The notes under the pieces were generated by a model. It saw only the letters and a list, made by a program, of their open reading frames with translations. It was not told the origin of the DNA and searched no databases. A stretch of DNA of 64,000 bases, from NCBI RefSeq assembly GCF_025567405.1, contig NZ_JAOQKJ010000001.1, positions 62,001-126,000 of the forward strand, given 5' to 3'. Both the position numbers and the translations under genes were made by a program. Of the stretch, positions 1 through 7,754 are shown one piece after another. Numbering within the stretch: the stretch's first letter is position 1; each line of letters opens with the position of its first letter. The stretch is from Suilimivivens aceti (GTDB taxonomy: Bacteria; Bacillota; Clostridia; Lachnospirales; Lachnospiraceae).

Positions 1-500
1 GCCCTCGCGATCTCCAGCTTTCTCTGCTGGCCATAGGGAAGATTATCTGCCACAAAATCTGCCTTATCCTCGAGACCGAAGATTTTCAGAAGCTCCATGG
101 CCTTTTCCCGATATTCAGCCTCCTCACGCCAATAGGTGCTGCTCCTGAAAAGAGCACCCGGCATCTTGTACTTAATACTCATGCCATAGGCTACCATAAC
201 ATTCTCAATTACCGTCATTGACTTAAAAAGACGGATATTCTGAAAGGTTCTGGCAATTCCTGCCTGGACGACCTGATAGGTCTTCTTTCCATTCATCTTT
301 TCCCCGCATAAGAAAAATGCACCCTCCGTCGGTGTATACACACCAGTCAGAAGATTAAAGACGGTTGTCTTGCCGGCACCATTTGGTCCGATCAGTCCCA
401 TCAGCTCACCGGCTTTTATTTCAATATTAAAATCATCAACGGCCTTCAGGCCGCCAAAGGATATGCCAAGATGCTTTGCCTGTAAAATAACCTCTGCCAT
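1..500 (-). CDS. livG: Branched-chain amino acid ABC transporter, ATP-binding subunit LivG (partial)
   Basis: Cytoplasmic ATPase of a high-affinity leucine/isoleucine/valine importer. The gene starts at 500 (ATG) behind a strong AGGAGGTG site that lies inside the end of livM, and runs off the left edge, so only the N-terminal 166 residues or so are present. Visible are the Walker A loop GPNGAGKTT near residue 40, the Q-loop context ARTFQNIRLF, and the start of the signature region (LPYGQQRKLEIARA) at the window edge. The YGQQR form of the signature is usual in LivG/LivF proteins. It follows livM by one base, so the two are translationally coupled. The second ATPase, livF, probably lies beyond the edge (inference). 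Confidence 0.93.
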   Translation of the reverse strand, partial: MAEVILQAKHLGISFGGLKAVDDFNIEIKAGELMGLIGPNGAGKTTVFNLLTGVYTPTEGAFFLCGEKMNGKKTYQVVQAGIARTFQNIRLFKSMTVIENVMVAYGMSIKYKMPGALFRSSTYWREEAEYREKAMELLKIFGLEDKADFVADNLPYGQQRKLEIAR

Positions 501-501
501 A

Positions 502-1551
502 TTATTTCACCTCCTGTTTTTTCTCCGCCTTTTTCCCATGAAAGATCCGGTTTAAAAGCCGGTACAGAGAAAATTCATAGGTTCCGAGAAGCCCTGTAGG
601 CTTAAAGATCATAACAAGTACAAGAGCCACGGAATATGCGAGCATTCTGTACTCGGAAAAGCTTCGAAGAAGCTCCGGCAGTGCAGAAAGTACAATAGCT
701 GCCAGAATGGAACCGGTAAGGGAGCCCATGCCGCCAAATACTACCATGATCACGTACTCGGTTGATTTCAGCCAGCCAAAGGTAGCTGCATTTAAGGATC
801 CGATATAGTGTGCAAAAATACCGCCTGCAATTCCTGCAAAAAATGCTGATACCGTAAATGCAAGTACCTTGTAGAAGGTAGTATTCAGTCCGGAGGCTCC
901 GGCTGCAATATCATCATCCCTGATCGCGATGATCGCTCTTCCATATTTGGAACGGATGAAGGTGTAAAGAAGTGCTACCGAAATCACTACCATCCAGAAC
1001 ACTACATAAATATCAGCCAGTCTGTTGATCCCCACTAATGCCTGGCCTGCCTGCCCCTCTGAAAAGCCCTTGCCGCCTGCAAATTTCAGATTCTGGATGA
1101 TAACCCGGATGATCTCACCAAAGCCAAGTGTGATGATCGCCAGATAATCTCCACGGAGCCGCAGGGCAGGAATTCCTACCAGAACACCGAATACGGCTGC
1201 CAGTACACCACCTGCCAGTGTTCCGATCAGGAACCGCAGCGTATCGGGTGCCCCTGCTCCCACAAGAATTCCGGATGCTTCCATTGCCTTTGTGATCAGT
1301 GCCGCTGTATATGCACCAATTGACATGAAACCACAGCCGCCAAGTGCTACCTGTCCCAGATATCCTACTGTGATATTTAAGGAGCTTGCCATAATAATGG
1401 CAATGCCACATACCATCAGCACACCGCTGATATAGTTGGAAAGGGCACCTGTCTCTCTCAGAATGACAAGGAGCAGAAAGAGTAACAGTACTCCCGCCAG
1501 GTTTACTATCATTGCTTTTCCTTTTTCTTTTGGTATCCTCACAGTCACCAC
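502..1551 (-). CDS. livM: Branched-chain amino acid ABC transporter permease LivM
   Basis: Integral membrane permease pairing with LivH in the branched-chain amino-acid importer. About 349 residues with the many hydrophobic segments of the family and the conserved cytoplasmic loop containing GIPALRLRGDYLAIITLGFG, which contacts the ATPase. The start is uncertain. The GTG at 1551 directly follows the livH stop (TAGGTG) and has GGAGAG about nine bases upstream. An ATG at 1512 has a better-spaced AAAGGA site and would give 336 residues. The longer form keeps a basic N-terminus before the first membrane segment and is given here. It belongs to the livJ-livH-livM-livG operon. Confidence 0.92.
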   Translation of the reverse strand: MVTVRIPKEKGKAMIVNLAGVLLLFLLLVILRETGALSNYISGVLMVCGIAIIMASSLNITVGYLGQVALGGCGFMSIGAYTAALITKAMEASGILVGAGAPDTLRFLIGTLAGGVLAAVFGVLVGIPALRLRGDYLAIITLGFGEIIRVIIQNLKFAGGKGFSEGQAGQALVGINRLADIYVVFWMVVISVALLYTFIRSKYGRAIIAIRDDDIAAGASGLNTTFYKVLAFTVSAFFAGIAGGIFAHYIGSLNAATFGWLKSTEYVIMVVFGGMGSLTGSILAAIVLSALPELLRSFSEYRMLAYSVALVLVMIFKPTGLLGTYEFSLYRLLNRIFHGKKAEKKQEVK

Positions 1552-2478
1552 CTACACTTTCTCTCCAATATTTTTACCAAGAATACCTGCCGGCTTTACG
1601 ATCAGAACGATGATCAGTATGCCAAATACGATCGCATCTGAAAATGCAGAGGTGATCACACCGCCTGTAAGTGTTCCTATATATGCCTTTGTCAGGCTTT
1701 CTACCAGTCCTATGATGATACCGCCGAGCATGGCACCCGGTATGATCCCGATCCCGCCAAGAACGGCTGCAATAAATGCCTTCAGACCAAGCATGGAACC
1801 CAGTGTGGGAGTTGCCTGCGGATAGGAGGCACAATACATAAGAGAAGCGACTGCTGCCAGTGCAGATCCGATGGCAAAGGTGATGCTGATGGTTCGGTTC
1901 TTGTTGATCCCCATAAGGATCGCTGCTTCTCCATCCTCAGATACTGCACGCATTGCCTTTCCCATTTTGGTTTTCTTTACGAACAGCTGCAAAGCAATCA
2001 TCATTACAACGCCAATTGCGATCGTGAGCAGCGTATTTCCATTCAGCTTGGTACCTCCGATCTCCAGATTAGGGAAATTAAAGATCGTTGAAATTGACTT
2101 TGGTGAAGCGCCAAACAACGTCTGTGCCAGATTCTCCAGAAAAAGACTCATGGCAATTGCGGTGATCAGTGCGCTCATCTTTGTTCCCTTTTCCCTTACT
2201 GGCTTGTATGCAACCTTTTCTACGGTAATACCAACTGCCGAGCAGGCAATAATAGCAAGAATTACAGCCGCCCATGCAGGAAGTCCGCCTGCTACCATGA
2301 TTGGAATCGTGTAAAGCAGCACATAGCTTCCAACCATGATGAAATCTCCATGTGCAAAGTTAATCAGCTTGATGATACCGTAAACCATGGTATACCCAAG
2401 TGCTACTAACGCATACACACTGCCGATTTTCAATCCGTTTATGATCTGTTGTATGAATATGCTTATCTGTGTTCCCAT
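1552..2478 (-). CDS. livH: Branched-chain amino acid ABC transporter permease LivH
   Basis: Membrane permease of the same importer, 308 residues, the usual LivH length. The N-terminal part carries the family motif GLKIGSVYALVALGYTMVYG and then KLINFAHGDFIMVG, both characteristic of LivH. The C-terminal third has GLKAFIAAVLGGIGIIPGAM, the ATPase-contacting loop. The ATG at 2478 is preceded by AAAGGAG at good spacing. It lies downstream of the livJ stop with a GC-rich hairpin between them, and its stop touches the livM start. Confidence 0.93.
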   Translation of the reverse strand: MGTQISIFIQQIINGLKIGSVYALVALGYTMVYGIIKLINFAHGDFIMVGSYVLLYTIPIMVAGGLPAWAAVILAIIACSAVGITVEKVAYKPVREKGTKMSALITAIAMSLFLENLAQTLFGASPKSISTIFNFPNLEIGGTKLNGNTLLTIAIGVVMMIALQLFVKKTKMGKAMRAVSEDGEAAILMGINKNRTISITFAIGSALAAVASLMYCASYPQATPTLGSMLGLKAFIAAVLGGIGIIPGAMLGGIIIGLVESLTKAYIGTLTGGVITSAFSDAIVFGILIIVLIVKPAGILGKNIGEKV

Positions 2479-2498
2479 AGTCGTTCTCCTTTATAACC

Positions 2499-2524
2499 GG
2501 CACCACCGCCGGGGCGGCGGTGCC
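2499..2524 (-). promoter_or_regulatory. GC-rich hairpin between livJ and livH
   Basis: On the minus strand the sequence forms a 12-bp stem: arms GGCACCGCCGCC and GGCGGTGGTGCC around a 2-nt CC loop. The one non-Watson-Crick position is a G.U pair on the minus-strand RNA but an A/C mismatch on the plus strand, so the structure fits the liv transcript. No T run follows, so it is probably not a full terminator. A stabilising or partly terminating hairpin here would raise binding-protein mRNA over the membrane subunits, as is common in binding-protein operons (inference). Confidence 0.6.
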
Positions 2525-2552
2525 TTTCTGGTTTCTTACTGCCTGACAGCTG

Positions 2553-3761
2553 TTAATCCAGTGTGCAGTTCCAGACAGCTTCTCCATCCTTAAATTCAAT
2601 AACTGCAACTGACTTCTCAGGTGTACCTGTTTCATCCAGGATGAACTTACCGGTAACGCCCTCAAAGCTCATGCCTGACATGGCATCACGGATCGCTGCT
2701 CTGTCTGTGCTGCCCGCCTTTTCAATTGCATCCTTAATCATATAGGCGGAATCATATGCAAGTGCTGCCAGCGCATTTGGCTTTGCACCATATTTATCAT
2801 TGTAAGCAGTAACAAAGGTCTGTACTACATCAGAGGTATCATCCGGTGAATAGTGGTTGGTATAGTAGCAATTATTGTAAAGAGTCTTGTCATCCAGCAT
2901 GGATTCTGTCGTACCATCATAACCATCAGCACCCATGATCACACCCTCAAAGCCTGCTGCTCTTGCCTGGGGAATGATATAAGGACCTGCCGCATTATAG
3001 TAGTAGGGTGCAAACAGGAACTCTGCTCCGCTTGCTGCAATATTGGTCAGCTGGGAAGAGAATTCGGTATCATCTGTTGAGGATGAGCTTTCTTCTGCCA
3101 CGATCTCCAGTCCAAGCTCGCTGCAGGCTGCATCAAAGGACTCTCTTACACCTGCCGAATAAGCATCTCCGGAAGCATACAGGACAGCCACCTTCTTTAC
3201 TCCCAGCTTTTCTGCCGCAAACTTGGCTGCCATCTTGCCCTGGTAGGAATCCTTAAAGCAGGCGCGGAATACGTAATTATCTGATTCGGTAATGGTATCT
3301 GCTGTTGAGGTAGGTGTCAGAAGTACGATCTGGCTCTCATCTGCAAGAGGTGCCAGAGAAGCGGTAACACCACTTGTTACAGAACCGATAATGGCACAGG
3401 CACCATCACCTACCAGTCTGTTAAAGGCATTTGCACCCTCTGTGGAATCTGCCTTATCATCATAGGATATAATGGAAATATTCTTACCAAGCACACCACC
3501 TGCTGCATTGATCTCCTCTACCGCCAGGTTAATACCATTCAGAACGGATTCTCCATAGGTTGCAAGATTACCGGTATTGGGTGAGATCACCCCGACCGGA
3601 ATGCTGTCCCCATCTGCTGCTGTTCCTGCTTCTGCTGCTGTATCACTGCTGACGGCACTTTCTGCTGCCCCGCCGGTGCTTCCACATCCTGCAAGCAGTG
3701 CTGCTGTCATTGTTCCGGCACTGACAAGTGCCGCCAGCTTCTGAATCACTTTTCTTTTCAT
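2553..3761 (-). CDS. livJ: Branched-chain amino acid ABC transporter substrate-binding lipoprotein LivJ
   Basis: Extracellular lipid-anchored receptor that delivers amino acids to LivHM. The start at 3761 is chosen over an upstream ATG at 3794 because AAAGGAGG sits eight bases before it and the protein then begins with a clean lipoprotein signal peptide (MKRKVIQKLAALVSAG) ending in the lipobox LLAGC. A low-complexity Ser/Ala/Thr linker leads to the periplasmic-binding-protein type I fold, with IPVGVISPNTGNLATYGESV near the ligand site and GSVTSGVTASLAP. About 402 residues, normal for the family. First gene of the liv operon. Confidence 0.93.
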   Translation of the reverse strand: MKRKVIQKLAALVSAGTMTAALLAGCGSTGGAAESAVSSDTAAEAGTAADGDSIPVGVISPNTGNLATYGESVLNGINLAVEEINAAGGVLGKNISIISYDDKADSTEGANAFNRLVGDGACAIIGSVTSGVTASLAPLADESQIVLLTPTSTADTITESDNYVFRACFKDSYQGKMAAKFAAEKLGVKKVAVLYASGDAYSAGVRESFDAACSELGLEIVAEESSSSTDDTEFSSQLTNIAASGAEFLFAPYYYNAAGPYIIPQARAAGFEGVIMGADGYDGTTESMLDDKTLYNNCYYTNHYSPDDTSDVVQTFVTAYNDKYGAKPNALAALAYDSAYMIKDAIEKAGSTDRAAIRDAMSGMSFEGVTGKFILDETGTPEKSVAVIEFKDGEAVWNCTLD

Positions 3762-3846
3762 AATCTCATCCTCCTTTTGCATTATAGAATACATGTATAC
3801 AATACTTATTCATAGAAAAGGTATCCGTAACGATACCCTGTAAAAC

Positions 3847-3880
3847 AAAAAACTCCGCCGGTTGTCTTCACCTGCGAAGT
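3847..3880 (-). terminator. Rho-independent terminator after the cytidylate-kinase-like gene
   Basis: On the minus strand, ACTTCGC and GCGGAGT pair (one G.U), extended by GGT/ACC inside after a mismatch, followed directly by six T. It separates the upstream kinase-like gene from the liv operon promoter region. A further short dyad, GGTATC-N6-GATACC, lies at 3820-3837. Confidence 0.7.
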
Positions 3881-3911
3881 ATTGTTTTCATTATGTTATT
3901 TTGTACCTGTC

Positions 3912-4538
3912 CTAGGAAATACCCAGCTTAAAATCCACGAATTTCTTAATGATCTCAGTACACTGTTCATAGCTGTATATCCCGGTATCCAGCGACAGAT
4001 CATAGTTCTTTACATCCTGCCATTCCCTGCCGGTATGGTATTTGTAATAGGCACTTCGGTAAGCATCCATCCTGGCGATCTCATCGACTGCCTCTTTTCT
4101 TGTGCAGCTCTGGAAATCCATTTCATGAAGTACACATCTCTCATAGGGTGCATGAATGAAAACTCTCACGAGATAAGGATAATCCTTAAGCACGTAATCC
4201 GCTGCCCTTCCCACTACCACATAGGATTCTCTTTTTGTCAGTTCCTTTAATACCTTAGCCTGATAAGCAAACAGGTTATCATTTGAGGTAAAATCATTGC
4301 TTTCCGGTGGGATCAGCTCTCCATTGAAAACCTTTTTAAATGCCTTGAACAACGGCTTCTTCTTCGTTGTTTCATCTGCTGCTGCAAATAGTGTTTCATT
4401 GATTCCGCTGTCTTCTGAAGCAAGTCGCAGCAGCTTTCTGTCATACATATCAATCTGATAATCATTTGCAAGCATTTTTGCAATGGTCGTACCGCCGCTT
4501 CCACAGGTTCTTGTGATTGCAATTACAAAATGTTTCAT
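3912..4538 (-). CDS. Cytidylate kinase-like family protein
   Basis: 208 residues, a P-loop nucleoside/nucleotide kinase of the cytidylate-kinase-like group found widely in Clostridia. It starts with FVIAITRTCGSGGTTIAKML, in which GSGGTTIA corresponds to the phosphate-binding loop (the canonical final Lys of Walker A is replaced, as is usual in this subgroup). RAADYVL and VRVFIHAPYERCVLHE follow, a typical nucleotide-binding strand and the region of the lid arginines. It is distinct from the housekeeping Cmk. The true substrate is not evident. Its ATG overlaps the stop of the small upstream ORF in an ATGA junction, and AAAGGAGGAGCTGCA gives it its own strong ribosome site. A terminator follows. 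Confidence 0.8.
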   Translation of the reverse strand: MKHFVIAITRTCGSGGTTIAKMLANDYQIDMYDRKLLRLASEDSGINETLFAAADETTKKKPLFKAFKKVFNGELIPPESNDFTSNDNLFAYQAKVLKELTKRESYVVVGRAADYVLKDYPYLVRVFIHAPYERCVLHEMDFQSCTRKEAVDEIARMDAYRSAYYKYHTGREWQDVKNYDLSLDTGIYSYEQCTEIIKKFVDFKLGIS

Positions 4539-4750
4539 TGCAGCTCCTCCTTTTCAAGCCAGTCGGCAATCTTCTCTGCCAGGATCTGTCTGCATTCAGG
4601 AAAATCATGGGATGCAGGCAGTGTCTCAAGCCTTCTGACCGCGTCTGTCTGGTATTCTGAAAGCTTTTCCCAGAAGGGATACACATATCGTTCCGGAAAA
4701 GCGATCTCATCATATTTACCTTCTATCAGGTACAGATTCCTGTCTTTCAG
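4535..4750 (-). CDS. Small ORF (71 codons) with non-ATG start, coupled to the kinase-like gene
   Basis: An unrecognised acidic small protein (LKDRNLYLIEGKYDEIAF at its N-terminus, WLEKEELQ at its end), ending in an ATGA overlap with the kinase-like gene, so it looks like the first gene of that operon. No ATG opens this frame downstream of the promoter. The candidate start is CTG at 4750, 9-11 bases after GGAGAG. In the same frame an ATG occurs at 4795, but a TGA at 4751-4753 follows and the predicted transcript begins after it. A nearby ATG at 4754 in another frame gives only 12 codons. It could be a real CTG-started gene, a frameshifted remnant, or a leader. Coding is supported by the coupled stop and the protein-like composition, not by homology. 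Confidence 0.45.
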   Translation of the reverse strand: MKDRNLYLIEGKYDEIAFPERYVYPFWEKLSEYQTDAVRRLETLPASHDFPECRQILAEKIADWLEKEELQ

Positions 4751-4780
4751 TCATATCTGCTCTCCATCAAGTTTACAGTT

Positions 4781-4809
4781 ATTGTAATCTCGCATCTATG
4801 CAAAGTCAA
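4781..4809 (-). promoter_or_regulatory. Sigma-A promoter for the small ORF and kinase-like gene
   Basis: On the minus strand TTGACT (4809-4804) and TACAAT (4786-4781) are separated by exactly 17 bases, each one mismatch from consensus. Predicted transcription begins near 4774, about 24 bases before the CTG codon at 4750. Confidence 0.75.
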
Positions 4810-4863
4810 TTATCATTAATAATGCATTTTCAGGCAGATTGTTACTAATTATTTCTACTCCTT

Positions 4864-4881
4864 CTACTTATTTATAAGTAG
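4864..4881. repeat. 18-bp AT-rich palindrome after sdaAA
   Basis: CTACTTAT-TT-ATAAGTAG, a perfect 8-bp inverted repeat immediately downstream of the sdaAA stop (4882). On the minus strand no T run follows, so it is not a normal terminator for sdaAA. On the plus strand it is followed by TTAATTTTT but no plus-strand gene precedes it. It may be an operator for the promoter 55 bases away, or a weak terminator. Confidence 0.4.
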
Positions 4882-5763
4882 TTAATTTTTGTTTTCTGCT
4901 TCAAAATGAGTACGCAGCCTTTTTCCGGTCTCCGTAACAGCAAGACCTCCTTCTCCTGTTTCCTTTAAATCCATCGGCATTTCATTACCGATCCTGCGCA
5001 TGGTATCGATCACCTCATCAGCCGGGATCGCACTCCGTACTCCTGCCAGTGCCATCTGTGCTGCACTTACAGCATTCACAGCCCCTGCCGCATTTCTTTT
5101 TATACACGGAACCTCTACCAGTCCGCATACCGGATCACAGGCAAGACCAAGCATATTTTTGAGTGCCAGGGCTGTGGCATGTATCATTGCCTCATGACTG
5201 CCACCCTGCAGATAAACAATTGCCGCTGCCGCCATGGCACTGGCAGACCCTATCTCTGCCTGACAGCCTCCGGCTGCACCGGCAATGCTTGCATTCTCCG
5301 CGATCACTTCCCCAATGCCGGCGCTCAGGAAAAGCGCTTCCACCATTTTCTCTTCTTTTTCCCCAAACACCTCCTCATAGGCAAGCAGGACTGCCGGTAT
5401 GACACCACAGGAGCCCGCTGTAGGCGCCGCAACGATCCTTTTCATACAGGCATTGGACTCTCCCATCTTTACCGCCTTCTCCATGACAAGGGAGGGATAA
5501 GCCCCCATCAGGCTGTTCCCTGTCTGGTTGTATGCATGAAGCCTTTCCCCGTCTCCTCCGGCAAGACCGCTCGGAGAAGAAAGAGCTCCGTTGTAGGACT
5601 GGTCAGCCTGCTTCATGGCAAGGTACATGGCTCTCATGGCCTCAAAGGTTTCCCCCTCCGTAACCTGTCTCTCCTCCATGTCCTTTTCCATGATGATACG
5701 CCACATGGGCACCTGCTTTTCCTCTGCCAGATTTTTAATATCTTCTATGGAATGATAGATCAT
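4882..5763 (-). CDS. sdaAA: L-serine ammonia-lyase, alpha subunit
   Basis: Iron-sulfur subunit of the two-component L-serine dehydratase that converts serine to pyruvate and ammonia. 293 residues, the usual length. The family signatures are clear: RIVAAPTAGSCGVIPAVLLA at about residue 110, AGAAGGCQAEIGSASAMAAA near 160, and GLACDPVCGLVEVPC near 205. These provide the cysteines that bind the [4Fe-4S] cluster acting as Lewis acid. Start ATG at 5763 with AGAGGGA upstream. It is the last gene of pepT-sdaAB-sdaAA, 30 bases after sdaAB. Confidence 0.95.
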   Translation of the reverse strand: MIYHSIEDIKNLAEEKQVPMWRIIMEKDMEERQVTEGETFEAMRAMYLAMKQADQSYNGALSSPSGLAGGDGERLHAYNQTGNSLMGAYPSLVMEKAVKMGESNACMKRIVAAPTAGSCGVIPAVLLAYEEVFGEKEEKMVEALFLSAGIGEVIAENASIAGAAGGCQAEIGSASAMAAAAIVYLQGGSHEAMIHATALALKNMLGLACDPVCGLVEVPCIKRNAAGAVNAVSAAQMALAGVRSAIPADEVIDTMRRIGNEMPMDLKETGEGGLAVTETGKRLRTHFEAENKN

Positions 5764-5793
5764 CTGCTCTTTCCCTCTCTTTCACAGCCTCCG

Positions 5794-6453
5794 TTAAAGA
5801 AGGCTCAGATACGTCACCTTCTGGATTCCCTCAAGATGTGTCAGGAAACGGATCCCGTCCTCCGGAACCTCCTGGTCACACTCAATGACCATAACCGCAT
5901 CACCGCCCCGGCTTCTCCTGTAAAGCTGCATGGTCGCAATGTTCACAGACTTATGTCCCAGCATGGACGTAACCTCTGTGACGTGTCCGGGCTGATCCAG
6001 GTTATGTACGATCAGCGTAGGATAATCTCCTGAAAAATTGGTTGCGATCCCATCGATCCTCGCAATATTGATCCTGCCCCCGCCAAGAGACTCACCGACA
6101 ATTTCCAGCGTTTTACCCGTTTCTCCGGTAAGCAGCAGCTCAGCAGAATTAGGATGCCCCTCCTTCAGCTCCGCTTCCCCAAAGGAAAACCGGATCCCTC
6201 TTTGCTCTGCCAGTGCAAAGCTTTCCGGTATCCTGGTATCATCCGGCTTCATTCCAAGAAGTCCTGCTATGATCGCTTTTCTTGTTCCATGTCCGATACC
6301 GGTTGCCAGAAAGGAGCCATACAGCAGGATCCTTGCCTCCCTTACCGGCTCGCCAAGAAGCTTTCCTGATACATAGCCTATCTTGGCAGCACCTGCTGTA
6401 TGGGAGCTGGAGGGACCGACCATAACCGGTCCTATAATATCGTATATGTTCAT
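5794..6453 (-). CDS. sdaAB: L-serine ammonia-lyase, beta subunit
   Basis: Partner of SdaAA. The N-terminal half is the serine-dehydratase beta domain (IYDIIGPVMVGPSSSHTAGA, with the SSSHT substrate-binding motif) and the C-terminal half, from about residue 145, is an ACT domain (TLIVHNLDQPGHVTEVTSML) of the type that senses amino acids. The ATG at 6453 is preferred to an in-frame GTG at 6462 because AAGGGGGTG lies at the right distance from the ATG. It starts five bases after the pepT stop, so the genes are translationally coupled. 219 residues. Confidence 0.94.
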   Translation of the reverse strand: MNIYDIIGPVMVGPSSSHTAGAAKIGYVSGKLLGEPVREARILLYGSFLATGIGHGTRKAIIAGLLGMKPDDTRIPESFALAEQRGIRFSFGEAELKEGHPNSAELLLTGETGKTLEIVGESLGGGRINIARIDGIATNFSGDYPTLIVHNLDQPGHVTEVTSMLGHKSVNIATMQLYRRSRGGDAVMVIECDQEVPEDGIRFLTHLEGIQKVTYLSLL

Positions 6454-6458
6454 ACCAT

Positions 6459-7679
6459 TCACCCCCTTGCCAGGTTCAAAAGGATCCTTACAACTGCCTC
6501 CATGGATTCTATGCAGATATACTCAAATCTGCCATGGAAATTATGGCCTCCTGTACAGAGGTTCGGGCAGGGCAGCCCCATATAGGAAAGTCTGGCACCA
6601 TCCGTACCGCCCCGGATGGGAACCACAACCGGCTCTACCCCGGCTTCCCTCATCGCCTCCATGGCATGGTCGATCAGCTCCATATGATCCTCTATGATCT
6701 CCTTCATGTTGTAATAAGAATCCTTAAGCTCTATTTCCACTGTGCCTTCCCCATACTTCTCATTCAGGAATGCACCGGCCTTCTCAAACAATGCCTTTTT
6801 CTGTTCAAATTTTTCTCTGGAATGATCCCTGATGATATAATCTGCCACTGCCCTTTCAATATCTCCATTCAGTGCATCCAGATGGTAGAAGCCCTCATAT
6901 TTTTCCGTGTACATCGGGTTTTCAGATACAGGCAGCATTCCCTGGAATTCCATGGCAGTCAGCAATGCATTCTTCATTTTGTTCTTGGCATCTCCCGGAT
7001 GCACACTTCTCCCATGGAAGGTTACCCTGGCACCTGCCGCATTGAAATTCTCATATTCCAGCTCCCCGAGCTTACCGCCGTCCACCGTATAGGCACAGTC
7101 TGCTGAAAACAGCTCTACATCAAAGTGATCTGCTCCCGCTCCCACCTCTTCATCCGGGGTAAAGCCGATCCGGAGCTTTCCATGGGGAACATCACTGTGG
7201 GAAAGCAGGTACTCCGCCATGGTCATGATCTCAGCAACACCTGCCTTGTCATCTGCGCCAAGCAGCGTAGTTCCGTCTGTCACGATCAGGCTCTTTCCCT
7301 GATATTCCTTAAGCTCCGGGAAATCCGCTGTTTTCATGACAATGCCAAGCCCGCTGTTCAGGACAATATCCTCTCCGTCATAAGCAGTAATGATCCGCGG
7401 CCTTACATTCGCCCCACTTACTGCCGGAGAGGTATCCATATGGGAAATGAAGCCCATGACCGGCTTTCCCTCCATCCCTTCTGTGGCAGGAATGGAAGCA
7501 TATACATAGCAGTGCTCCTTATCATAGGTGATCTCCTCTGCCCCCATTTTTGTAAGCTCTTCCACGAGGAGCCTGGCAAGCTCATGCTGCTTTTCCGTAG
7601 TCGGCGTACCTGTTCCCTCTTCATCTGACTGGGTATCTATCTGTACATAACGCAAAAACCTGTCCGTAACCTTTTCCAT
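6459..7679 (-). CDS. pepT: Peptidase T (tripeptide aminopeptidase)
   Basis: Cytoplasmic zinc exopeptidase of the M20 family that removes the N-terminal residue of tripeptides. 406 residues, as expected. Metal and catalytic motifs are present in order: FISHMDTSPA (first His/Asp), VTDGTTLLGADDKAG (bridging Asp), FTPDEEVGAGADHFD (catalytic Glu), YTVDGGKLGELEYENFNAA, and IRGGTDGARLSYMGLP near the C-terminus. ATG at 7679 preceded by AGGAAGG. First gene of an operon with the serine dehydratase, suggesting that peptide-derived serine is deaminated to pyruvate (inference). Confidence 0.95.
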   Translation of the reverse strand: MEKVTDRFLRYVQIDTQSDEEGTGTPTTEKQHELARLLVEELTKMGAEEITYDKEHCYVYASIPATEGMEGKPVMGFISHMDTSPAVSGANVRPRIITAYDGEDIVLNSGLGIVMKTADFPELKEYQGKSLIVTDGTTLLGADDKAGVAEIMTMAEYLLSHSDVPHGKLRIGFTPDEEVGAGADHFDVELFSADCAYTVDGGKLGELEYENFNAAGARVTFHGRSVHPGDAKNKMKNALLTAMEFQGMLPVSENPMYTEKYEGFYHLDALNGDIERAVADYIIRDHSREKFEQKKALFEKAGAFLNEKYGEGTVEIELKDSYYNMKEIIEDHMELIDHAMEAMREAGVEPVVVPIRGGTDGARLSYMGLPCPNLCTGGHNFHGRFEYICIESMEAVVRILLNLARG

Positions 7680-7754
7680 CTTAAACCTTCCTTTCCCTAC
7701 TTCTATTTTTCTCTTTTATTTTGTGTTTTCTTTTATTTTCATATCCGCAAAGTC

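Noticed and set aside
3781..3810. Sigma-A promoter of livJ using TATAAT at 3781-3786.
   Set aside because: The -10 is perfect on the minus strand, but the -35 is poor (ATAAGT) and the start point would fall at the ribosome site, leaving almost no leader. The real promoter may lie further upstream.
4535..4795. Selenocysteine or read-through at the in-frame TGA (4751-4753) of a longer small ORF starting at 4795.
   Set aside because: The near-consensus promoter has its -10 at 4781-4786, so transcription should start after the ATG at 4795, and no SECIS-like hairpin was seen directly after the TGA.
5179..6033. 284-codon open frame on the plus strand opposite sdaAA/sdaAB.
   Set aside because: It is antisense to two well-supported enzymes, has Cys/His/Arg-rich low-quality composition typical of shadow frames, and lacks a ribosome site.
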